Assembly (NCBI RefSeq): GCF_013090115.1
Contig: NZ_JABFNN010000030.1
Coordinates: forward strand, 1-64,000
From: Flagellimonas amphidinii
GTDB lineage: Bacteria; Bacteroidota; Bacteroidia; Flavobacteriales; Flavobacteriaceae
Direction of reading: 5' to 3'
DNA length: 64,000 nt
Position 1 is the stretch's first letter, and every line of letters starts with the position of its first letter. Made by a program: the position numbers and the translations under genes. Shown here piece by piece: positions 27,352 through 34,393 of this stretch. The notes under the pieces were generated by a model that did not search any database, was not told the origin of the DNA, and saw nothing but the letters and a program-made list of their open reading frames with translations.

Positions 27352-27371
27352 AACCGACCCATCAGTCGGTT
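27352..27371. promoter_or_regulatory. Putative TetR operator, site 3
   Basis: AACCGAC, spacer CCATCA, GTCGGTT: the same core and six-base spacer as sites 1 and 2, without the surrounding ~160 bp repeat. It lies in the divergent region between the arsenosugar operon and the patatin gene and could act on either. Recurrence outside the repeat argues that the palindrome itself is what matters. Confidence 0.65.
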
Positions 27372-27526
27372 TAGAATATCAAGGGTTCTTTTACCGACCA
27401 GATTAAAAAAGAAGCATTATCGATGAAATGCACAAAAATTAAAATTTCGATTAATTTTCAGACTGTTGAGTTTGTAAAAGTCTCTTAAAAATGGAACTGA
27501 AATCGTAAAATATTAGCACAAGATTC

Positions 27527-27534
27527 TAATTTTG
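27527..27534 (+). promoter_or_regulatory. -7 element TAATTTTG before the patatin gene
   Basis: Exact TAnnTTTG match, 30 bases before ATG 27565. No TTG lies at the ideal distance upstream, so the promoter may be weak or activator dependent. Confidence 0.4.
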
Positions 27535-27564
27535 TAGTGGTTTATCGCCTCAATTCAACTAGAC

Positions 27565-28344
27565 ATGAATATTTCCAAAGCAAAATCCATTGGACTGGTC
27601 CTTTCTGGGGGAGGAGTTCGAGGAGTAGCCCATATTGGTTTGATCAAAGCCATGCAGGAACACGGATTGCAGGCCCAAGTGGTGGCAGGTTCAAGTGCGG
27701 GGGCATTGGTAGGGGCTTTATATGCCAATGGAAATACTGTGGAGGAAATGTTGCATTTTTTTAAGGAGACCCCTTTGTTCCAGTACAGTTTTTTTGCGAT
27801 TAACAAACCGGGATTAATCGACACTGAACGATATTTTCATCTTTTTAAAAAGTATTTTCCCATAGATACTTTTGAAAGTCTTGAAAAACCCTTGCACGTG
27901 GTGGCCACAAATTTGTTGTTGGGTAAAGAAAAGATGTTTGATCAAGGGGAGTTGATAAAACCTTTGTTGGCATCAGCGGCTTTGACCCCTGTTTTTAGCC
28001 CAGTGGAGATTGATAACACGTTATATGCAGATGGCGGCATTATGAACAACTTTCCTAAGGAATATGTGAATGGTAAAACCGATTTTGTTATTGGAAGCAA
28101 TGTTTCTATAGCCTCGGAATTACAAAAGAAAGATTTGAAGAACTCCCTACAATTGGCAGGTAGAGTTACTAGTTTGATGATTTATGCTTCAAACCATAAA
28201 AAACTACAAGAATGCGATTTGTTCATTGAACCGAGTGAACTTGAAAGTATTGGTATGTTAGATAAAAAAGGTATTGAAAAAGCCTTCACTATTGGTTACC
28301 TAGATGCAAAAAGAGCTTTGGAAGAAGCTTATGCCGCTTGTTAG
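27565..28344 (+). CDS. Patatin-like phospholipase family protein
   Basis: A 259-residue cytosolic-looking serine hydrolase. The oxyanion loop GLVLSGGGVRGVAHIG, the nucleophile motif GSSAG with Ser44, and the catalytic Asp in YADGGIMNNFP near residue 156 make a complete patatin dyad. Substrate is probably a phospholipid or acyl ester. No signal peptide is visible. It diverges from the arsenosugar operon and shares with it a candidate TetR operator; its 3' end converges on the PaaE-like gene. Confidence 0.93.
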   Translation: MNISKAKSIGLVLSGGGVRGVAHIGLIKAMQEHGLQAQVVAGSSAGALVGALYANGNTVEEMLHFFKETPLFQYSFFAINKPGLIDTERYFHLFKKYFPIDTFESLEKPLHVVATNLLLGKEKMFDQGELIKPLLASAALTPVFSPVEIDNTLYADGGIMNNFPKEYVNGKTDFVIGSNVSIASELQKKDLKNSLQLAGRVTSLMIYASNHKKLQECDLFIEPSELESIGMLDKKGIEKAFTIGYLDAKRALEEAYAAC

Positions 28345-28367
28345 AGTTTTTTGCCCTAATCACTATT

Positions 28368-29417
28368 TTATACGTCGTCGTAATCAACGGTGAGTGTTGG
28401 GGTCACTGGATGTGCTTGGCAGGTTAAAATCAACCCTTCGGCAATTTCCCCATCCGTAAGAATCTGATTTTTTACCATTTCGGCCTTTCCATCTTTTACT
28501 CTGGCAATGCAACTGCTACAAACCCCTCCTTGGCAGGAATAGGGAGCATCAATATCTTCATTAAGAACTGCATCCAGTACCAATTGTTTTTTATCCATGA
28601 CCAAAGAAAAGGTTTCGTCATCAACAATGACTTCTACTTTGGTCTTTCCATCCAAATCTTTGGCCAAGGTATCCTCGGTATCGGAACTGGTGAACAATTC
28701 AAACAATACCTTTTCCTTTGGAATACCGTTTTTGGTCAGCGTTTCAGATACGTTATGGATCAGTGCTTCAGGTCCGCAGAGGTAAAAGGCATCAAATTCA
28801 GTTTCCTTGAATTTATTTTTGAGAATATAATTGACCGTTGAGGTTTCAATTCGTCCGAACAAGCAGTCAACCTCTTGTGATCGACTATATACGTGCTGAA
28901 CAAAAAACCTTTCAGTATATTTTTCTTGTAGCGCGTCAATTTCATTCAAATACATGGTTTCTTCAGGCGTTTGATTTCCAAAAACCAATACAAATCTGTT
29001 CTCTGGATGGCTCTCCAAAACAGTTTGTGCAATACTCATTATTGGTGTAATTCCACTTCCAGCTGCAAAAGCCGCAATATTTTTAGAAGAACCATCATTG
29101 TCAAAAACAAAACGACCTTCTGGTGGCATCACTTCCAAAATAGCACCAGTCTCCAACTTTTCGTTGGCAAACACTGAAAATGTACCGTTCGGCATTTTTT
29201 TGATTCCCACAGTCAGTTTTCCGGTGGATGGTGCGGATGAAATGGAATAAGCCCTTCGTAATTCCTTGCCAACCAACTCTTTTTTGATGGTAATGTATTG
29301 CCCTGGTTTGAATGCAAATGCACTCGTAAGTTTTTCAGGGATTTCAAAAGTTAAGGCTACAGCATTCGGGGTCAATTGATCTACAGCGGAGATTTTTAAC
29401 GCGTGAAAGTCGCTCAT
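28368..29417 (-). CDS. Ferredoxin reductase, PaaE-type (FAD/NAD(P)H and 2Fe-2S)
   Basis: A 349-residue flavoprotein reductase. The FAD-binding run RRAYSISSAP near residue 55, the nucleotide-binding AAGSGITPIMS near 118, and a C-terminal plant-type 2Fe-2S domain with Cys295, Cys300, Cys303 and Cys333 (CQGGVCSSC, then LTCQAHP) give the domain order of the phenylacetyl-CoA epoxidase reductase PaaE. No paaABCD genes are near, so it probably serves another oxygenase or a general electron-transfer role, as is common in Flavobacteriaceae. A -7 box lies just upstream. Confidence 0.88.
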   Translation of the reverse strand: MSDFHALKISAVDQLTPNAVALTFEIPEKLTSAFAFKPGQYITIKKELVGKELRRAYSISSAPSTGKLTVGIKKMPNGTFSVFANEKLETGAILEVMPPEGRFVFDNDGSSKNIAAFAAGSGITPIMSIAQTVLESHPENRFVLVFGNQTPEETMYLNEIDALQEKYTERFFVQHVYSRSQEVDCLFGRIETSTVNYILKNKFKETEFDAFYLCGPEALIHNVSETLTKNGIPKEKVLFELFTSSDTEDTLAKDLDGKTKVEVIVDDETFSLVMDKKQLVLDAVLNEDIDAPYSCQGGVCSSCIARVKDGKAEMVKNQILTDGEIAEGLILTCQAHPVTPTLTVDYDDV

Positions 29418-29433
29418 AAAGACAATTTTAGTG

Positions 29434-29441
29434 CAAAACTA
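29434..29441 (-). promoter_or_regulatory. -7 element TAGTTTTG before the PaaE-like gene
   Basis: On the - strand TAGTTTTG is an exact TAnnTTTG box, ending 16 bases before the ATG at 29417. No TTG is at the ideal upstream distance. Confidence 0.4.
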
Positions 29442-29540
29442 AGGATTCGCACTATTTTTAAGGAAGCTATTTTAAAAATTGAGGCCAATTTGTAACAAAT
29501 CAAGCACTTTAAATACTAATACCACAAAGAACTGCCAACC

Positions 29541-31010
29541 ATGTTCAAACGATTTATCAGTCTTCAGTGGAAATCCTTTTTTAGGTCATCGTCCATGGGA
29601 AAAAGTCTTGGCCTAAAAATTTTGATGATTTTCTTGGGGATTTATTTGCTGTCCGTTCTTATTATGGCAGGTGTTGGCGCCTATTTTGCGCTAAGAGAAA
29701 TTTTTCCCAATGAGAACCCCATGTGGATTTTGAGTCAATTTATGGTGTATTGGGTGCTGATTGAATTGTTTTTCCGGTATTTTTTACAGAAGCTTCCGGT
29801 GATGGATATTAAGCCTTTCCTGTCCATGCCTATTAAAAAAAGCGTCATAGCTCATTATATTTTGGGTCGTTCAGGTGTGTCAATGTATAACTTGATGGCC
29901 ATTTTCTTTTTTGTGCCCTTTGGAATTGTGCTACTGTTTCATGGCTATCCGGGACTAAATGTTGGTTTATGGTTGCTATCCATTTTGGCGATTGTACTTT
30001 GCATCAACTACATTAACTTTTTAATCAATAAAAGTGATAAAGCCTTGATAATTATAGGAGGTCTTATCTTAGTGCTTTTTGGATTGGATTATTTCAACGT
30101 TTTTCAGGTCAAGGAATTCTTCGGTCCTGTTTTTCATGGCTTGTATCAATATCCTTTAATGGTGTTGGTTCCAATTGCTATTGCGATACTCACCTATTGG
30201 TTGAATTTCAACTATCTAAAAAATCGGATTTCTTTGGACGCATCGCTCAAGACAAAATCTAAAGAAGCCAAGGTGTCAGATATGGCTTGGACCAGACGTT
30301 TTGGGGAAATGGCTCCTTTTTTGCAGATGGACCTTAAAATGATTTGGCGGAACAAACGTACCAAAGCCCAAGTTTTTATCTCCCTGCTCTTTGTTTTCTA
30401 TGGATTGATTTTCTACACCCAAGAAATATATGCCAACATGATGCCCATGTTTGCCTTTTTGGGCATTTTTATGACAGGAATTTTCTTGAGCAACTTTGGA
30501 CAGTTCATTCCCGCTTGGGACAGCAGCTATTATGGTATGATGATGGCGCAGAACATACCCCTACGAAAATATTTGGAATCCAAGGCAAGTCTCATTTCTT
30601 TCAGTGTGGTGGTCATGTTTTTGCTCACCATTCCCTATGTCTATTTTGGTTGGAATGCCTTGGCCATAAACTTTGGAAGTGCTTTGTACAATTTAGGGGT
30701 CAACATTCCGGTGATACTCTACTTTGGGTCTTTCAACAAAAAACGAATCGATTTGGATAAAAGTCCATTTGGTAACATGCAAGGGACGAGTGCCAATCAA
30801 TTTTTGATTATGCTACCTGTTTTGGGACTGCCCATTATAATTTTTACCGTAGTCTATTATCTCATTTCCATTGAAGCGGCGGTAATTACGCTTTCGGCAC
30901 TTGGAATAATAGGTCTTGCATTTAAAAACTATTTCCTCAACAAGATAACCGAACAATACAGAATAAAAAAGTATGGCATGATCGCCGGCTTTAAAGAAAA
31001 GAACAGTTAA
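29541..31010 (+). CDS. ABC exporter membrane subunit, DUF5687 family
   Basis: A 489-residue protein with about twelve hydrophobic segments, opening FKRFISLQWKSFFRSSSMGKS, typical of the flavobacterial DUF5687 family. The ATPase gene begins 9 bases after its stop, so the two should form an ABC-2-like export complex. The substrate is unknown. Interaction with the ATPase would be through the cytoplasmic loop around SKEAKVSDMAWTRRFGEMA. Start ATG 29541 precedes the family N-terminus directly. Confidence 0.82.
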   Translation: MFKRFISLQWKSFFRSSSMGKSLGLKILMIFLGIYLLSVLIMAGVGAYFALREIFPNENPMWILSQFMVYWVLIELFFRYFLQKLPVMDIKPFLSMPIKKSVIAHYILGRSGVSMYNLMAIFFFVPFGIVLLFHGYPGLNVGLWLLSILAIVLCINYINFLINKSDKALIIIGGLILVLFGLDYFNVFQVKEFFGPVFHGLYQYPLMVLVPIAIAILTYWLNFNYLKNRISLDASLKTKSKEAKVSDMAWTRRFGEMAPFLQMDLKMIWRNKRTKAQVFISLLFVFYGLIFYTQEIYANMMPMFAFLGIFMTGIFLSNFGQFIPAWDSSYYGMMMAQNIPLRKYLESKASLISFSVVVMFLLTIPYVYFGWNALAINFGSALYNLGVNIPVILYFGSFNKKRIDLDKSPFGNMQGTSANQFLIMLPVLGLPIIIFTVVYYLISIEAAVITLSALGIIGLAFKNYFLNKITEQYRIKKYGMIAGFKEKNS

Positions 31011-31019
31011 AAAAATACT

Positions 31020-31715
31020 ATGATTACTGCGGAAAATTTAACCAAGGTCTATGGTTCACAAATTGTGCTGAACATACAGAATCTGGACATACCCAAAGGA
31101 CAAAGTTTTGGACTTGTGGGGAACAATGGGGCTGGGAAGACGACTTTTTTTAGCCTTTTGTTGGATTTGATTCAGCCTACCACGGGAAAAATCATAAACA
31201 ATACCATTCAAGTAGATGTTAGCGAAGCATGGAAACCGTTTACCTCTGCCTTTGTGGATGAGTCTTTTTTGATAGGCTACCTAACCCCCGAGGAGTATTT
31301 TTATTTTATCGGGGAGCTTCGAGGTAAAAACAAAGCAGATGTTGACGCGTTATTGTCCACTTTTGAAGATTTTTTCCATGGTGAGATTTTGGGTCAAAAG
31401 AAATTTTTGAGAGATTTATCCAAAGGAAATCAAAAGAAAGCAGGAATAGTAGCTTCCTTCATTGGCGACCCAGAAGTTGTGATTTTGGATGAACCTTTTG
31501 CAAACCTGGATCCTACCACCCAGATTCGTTTAAAAGGAATCATCAAGGAACTGGCTTCGCAAAAAGAAGTTACTGTTTTGGTTTCCAGTCATGACTTACT
31601 TCATGTAACCGAAGTTTGTGAGCGCATTGTAGTCCTAAATAAAGGTGAAGTAGTAAAGGACATTCAAACCTCTCCAGAGACTTTAAAGGAATTGGAATCC
31701 TTTTTTGCGGCATAA
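31020..31715 (+). CDS. ABC transporter ATP-binding protein
   Basis: A 231-residue ABC ATPase: Walker A GNNGAGKTT at residues 34-42, signature LSKGNQKK near 134, Walker B VVILDEP near 155, and H-loop SSHD near 190. The signature reads LSKGN instead of LSGGQ, a variation common in ABC-2 type exporters. It pairs with the DUF5687 membrane protein just upstream. The Q-loop region is short. The hairpin at 31722 follows its stop and could end the transcript. Confidence 0.93.
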   Translation: MITAENLTKVYGSQIVLNIQNLDIPKGQSFGLVGNNGAGKTTFFSLLLDLIQPTTGKIINNTIQVDVSEAWKPFTSAFVDESFLIGYLTPEEYFYFIGELRGKNKADVDALLSTFEDFFHGEILGQKKFLRDLSKGNQKKAGIVASFIGDPEVVILDEPFANLDPTTQIRLKGIIKELASQKEVTVLVSSHDLLHVTEVCERIVVLNKGEVVKDIQTSPETLKELESFFAA

Positions 31716-31743
31716 AAAAATGGGCGCCACTTTAGTGGCGCCC
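31714..31743 (-). terminator. Intrinsic terminator between convergent genes
   Basis: Perfect hairpin GGGCGCCAC-TTTA-GTGGCGCCC at 31722-31743. Read on the - strand it is followed by a run of seven T, so it is a strong terminator for the SnoaL-like gene. On the + strand the tail is poor in T but the hairpin may still slow readthrough from the ABC genes. Confidence 0.85.
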
Positions 31744-31767
31744 TAAATACTTTGTGGCAACTTAATC

Positions 31768-32136
31768 TTAGCCCATCATGGAAGGGTCATAGAAGAATTG
31801 GGCTTTTTTAATTTTTCCACCTTCTACCTGATACATGCAGAACTCTTCCATGTTCACTCTACCACCTTCTTTAAAGGTAACATCGCTGGTCATAGGTACC
31901 ATAAAATGGTTGCCGACTACCATGGGGTCTCCTACGGTACCTCCATGAGCCTCTTCAATGCCACTGGCCCATTGGGCATAGCCTTGAATAATGTTCTCTA
32001 GCCCTTCGGTACGTTCGTTAGGAACACCTGGCATTTCCACGCTAACGGCATCATCTGCGTATAGGCCATAAGCTTCTTCGTATTTGCCTTCTCTGCAAAG
32101 GCTTACCAATTTGTCTGCGACTTCTTGTGTTGTCAT
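31768..32136 (-). CDS. SnoaL-like/NTF2-like small protein
   Basis: A 122-residue cystatin-like alpha+beta protein: a helical start TTQEVADKLVSLCREGKYEEAYGLY followed by DDAVSVEMPG and strand-rich remainder, which is the SnoaL-like pattern. Members are small enzymes or ligand binders with varied roles, so no reaction can be assigned. It stands alone, with its own terminator downstream, and is separated from the DUF2461 gene by about 40 bases. Start ATG 32136. Confidence 0.8.
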   Translation of the reverse strand: MTTQEVADKLVSLCREGKYEEAYGLYADDAVSVEMPGVPNERTEGLENIIQGYAQWASGIEEAHGGTVGDPMVVGNHFMVPMTSDVTFKEGGRVNMEEFCMYQVEGGKIKKAQFFYDPSMMG

Positions 32137-32177
32137 TTTTAGTTGCTGTTTTTATGATTAATAAATAAACTCATTGA

Positions 32178-32837
32178 TCAATCGAAAGCTTGGTTTAAAT
32201 AAGTGTTCAGGGGTTTTATGGCTTCAAAATGGACCATGATCTCTTCCAAAAGTCCATTGCCACCATAAAAAGGCTCCAAAGGAAATTCTGCCATGGCATA
32301 GAACTGCTTGTGATAGATCAAATCCGTTTTTTTCGCAACGGATAAAAAATTCTTGTCCAATCTTTTGGCTTTTTCCCCTTTAAGCCTTCCAAAATTTTGA
32401 ACAAAATTCGTTGCTTCTACAATTTGGATAAGTTCTTCAGGATTGTACAGCATATGCTCGCGTACTTTTTTAAGTTCTGGGCCACGGAGCATAAACAGCC
32501 CACCCCCAACATGAATATTTATGGCATCAATGCCGAGATAATAACCTGGAAGGAAGGATTTTTTGCCGTAAGGTGAAAACCCAGCTTTTACTATGGTATG
32601 GTAAGGTGTTTTGTCCTTGGAAAAACGGACATCCTTATTAATTCGGAACAACGCTTTTTTGGGGTCAGGTAAGATTCGTGGATCCCATTCACAGAGGCTG
32701 GGCAATAGTTCCTCGAGCAAATTCAAAAAAGGAGTCTTCACATCATTTTCATAATGTTTTTTATGGGCTTTAAACCAATCTTTGTGATTGTTGTTGGAAA
32801 GCTCCTGTAGAAAAGTGCTGAAATCTTCAGTAATCAT
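32178..32837 (-). CDS. DUF2461 family protein
   Basis: A ~219-residue soluble protein with the family hallmarks: NNHKDWFKAHKKHYEN near the start, ALFRINKDVRFSKDKTPYHT, and YYLGIDAINIHVGGGLFM. Function is unknown across the family. ATG 32837 overlaps the stop of the upstream gene in the form ATGA, which is the normal coupling arrangement; a longer in-frame version from 32885 would overlap the upstream gene by about 50 bases and is rejected. Confidence 0.88.
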   Translation of the reverse strand: MITEDFSTFLQELSNNNHKDWFKAHKKHYENDVKTPFLNLLEELLPSLCEWDPRILPDPKKALFRINKDVRFSKDKTPYHTIVKAGFSPYGKKSFLPGYYLGIDAINIHVGGGLFMLRGPELKKVREHMLYNPEELIQIVEATNFVQNFGRLKGEKAKRLDKNFLSVAKKTDLIYHKQFYAMAEFPLEPFYGGNGLLEEIMVHFEAIKPLNTYLNQAFD

Positions 32838-33151
32838 ATCATCCTTATTATGATGTTCAAGGCCAATGTGCTCAGATCCTCCCATTTGTCTTGGTGATCA
32901 AAATCAACTTCATACCAACCAGATAGTGGTTTTTTGGTTTTGAAGGGACTAAACTCTAACAGTTCCAAATCAAGTTCATGTATTGGATAATCCTTTCCTA
33001 ATTTAAAAACCATTTTCTGCTTTTTGGAATAAAAAGCAAAAACTTTTCTTTTGTAATGAATAGCAGGAGAGCTCATCATTTTTCCCTCGGTCACATGCTC
33101 GTGTTTCAAGCACATGTTTGACCGTATCTCCAAAAACTTTTCATACTCCAT
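32834..33151 (-). CDS. Small protein, possibly TfoX N-terminal/YjbR-like fold
   Basis: About 105 residues. The pattern VTEGKMM...VFAFYSKKQKMVFKLG...FSPFKTKKPLSGWYEV resembles TfoX_N or YjbR small domains (a glycine/methionine loop, a beta-hairpin and a closing helix), but I cannot tell which, and function is unknown. It is coupled to the DUF2461 gene by a 4-base overlap. ATG 33151 is preferred; an ATG at 33199 in the same frame adds 16 residues that read through the divergent control region. Confidence 0.6.
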   Translation of the reverse strand: MEYEKFLEIRSNMCLKHEHVTEGKMMSSPAIHYKRKVFAFYSKKQKMVFKLGKDYPIHELDLELLEFSPFKTKKPLSGWYEVDFDHQDKWEDLSTLALNIIIRMI

Positions 33152-33213
33152 TTGCTCCAAAACTACAAAAGAGGGCGAAGCCTCATAAAGGGGGAACAAG
33201 ACACTTTAAAGGG

Positions 33214-33244
33214 TTGATTCTGCCAAGTTTTACAGCTACATTTA
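33214..33244 (+). promoter_or_regulatory. Candidate promoter for the GlxA-type regulator
   Basis: TTG, 20 bases, TACATTTA (one mismatch to TAnnTTTG). Transcription would begin near 33250, just before ATG 33265, which supports that start over upstream in-frame alternatives. Confidence 0.4.
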
Positions 33245-33264
33245 TAGCACAAAAACTACTGACA

Positions 33265-34278
33265 ATGAAACACGTATGTATTTTGGTTCCTAAAGGGAAT
33301 GCAATTCTGAGCAGTGTAGTAGGACCTTTTAAAGTGTTGATGGCCACCAATCAATATCTGAACAAGGTTGAAAACAGGACGGGAGACTTTTTCGAAATCC
33401 ATTTGGTAGGACTGGAGAAGGATTATTCCCTCTATAATGGATTGTTCAGTATCCACTGTCAGAAGACTATCCACGAAGTGGAAAAAACAGACTTGGTTTT
33501 GATTCCGGCCCTAAGACCAGACAAGATGGTTGAGGATTTAGAGGCCAATAAGGATTTTATTCCGTGGATTCTTCATCAGCGCAATGTTCATGGAGCAGAG
33601 GTCGCGAGTATGTGCATAGGGGCTTTTATATTGGCGCAAACCGGTCTGGTAGATGGAAAACAATGCGCCACTCATTGGGCGGGGATGGATATGTTCAGAA
33701 TGATGTTCCCAAAGGTAAATTTGGTTTCCAATAAAATTGTAACAGAAGAAGACGGTATTTATACAAGCGGAGGGGCCTACTCTTTTTTAAATCTCATGCT
33801 GCACTTGGTGGAAAAGTATTGTGGAAGAGGAGCGGCAATCTATCTTTCTAAATTTTTTGAAATAGAAATGGATCGAGAAGATCAAAATCAATTTGCCATC
33901 TTCCAAGGGCAAAAAGACCACGGGGATACTGCCATTAAACAGGCCCAAAAATATATCGAGAGCAACATTCAGCATAAAATATCCGTGGAACAATTGGCCA
34001 AAAAGTTTGCCATCAGTAGTCGCAATTTTGTAAGGAGGTTTAAAAAGGCCACCCAGAACACCCCATTGGAATACATTCAAAGAGTAAAGATAGAAGCAGC
34101 CAAAAGAAGCTTGGAATCCACGCAACGGAATGTGAATGAGGTGATGTATCAAGTAGGTTATGCAGACCAAAAAGCGTTTAGAACAGTATTTAAAAAATAT
34201 GTGGGTCTATCGCCGGTTGCCTATAAGGCAAAATACAATAGGAGCAGGGTTGCCTATGAGCGCCCAAGCGCGTGGTAA
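33265..34278 (+). CDS. GlxA family regulator (DJ-1/PfpI domain plus AraC HTH)
   Basis: A 337-residue protein. Residues 1-190 are a DJ-1/PfpI-like domain (KHVCILVPKGN at the start, nucleophile-elbow-like EVASMCIGAFILAQTGLVDG), and residues ~230-330 an AraC helix-turn-helix pair (ISVEQLAKKFAISSRNFVRRFK; VNEVMYQVGYADQKAFRTVFK). The Cys in the elbow is present, but in GlxA-type regulators the domain is a sensor and not an enzyme. A frame extension up to 33118 overlaps the divergent gene and is rejected. Ligand and targets are unknown. Confidence 0.92.
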   Translation: MKHVCILVPKGNAILSSVVGPFKVLMATNQYLNKVENRTGDFFEIHLVGLEKDYSLYNGLFSIHCQKTIHEVEKTDLVLIPALRPDKMVEDLEANKDFIPWILHQRNVHGAEVASMCIGAFILAQTGLVDGKQCATHWAGMDMFRMMFPKVNLVSNKIVTEEDGIYTSGGAYSFLNLMLHLVEKYCGRGAAIYLSKFFEIEMDREDQNQFAIFQGQKDHGDTAIKQAQKYIESNIQHKISVEQLAKKFAISSRNFVRRFKKATQNTPLEYIQRVKIEAAKRSLESTQRNVNEVMYQVGYADQKAFRTVFKKYVGLSPVAYKAKYNRSRVAYERPSAW

Positions 34279-34393
34279 ATCAAATGACTTCGTAATTGTT
34301 CGCCCAGTAGTTGAAAAATATTGTATTTTATCGATGAGCCTTAAAATAATCTGGATGTTTTTCAGTTAAGGTTAGATACGATCAGCAATAGTT

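Larger units (their letters stand above)
27258..27564. other. Divergent control region between arsenosugar operon and patatin gene
   Basis: About 305 noncoding bases. They hold the third TetR-type palindrome (27352-27371), a nearby single half-site TACCGACC (about 27391), and a TAATTTTG -7 box for the rightward gene. No exact TAnnTTTG box is seen for the leftward operon. No other feature is visible. Confidence 0.6.

Noticed and set aside
28368..29417. Phenylacetate degradation locus because of the PaaE-type reductase
   Set aside because: No paaA-D, paaK or ring-cleavage genes are in the window; similar reductases occur alone.
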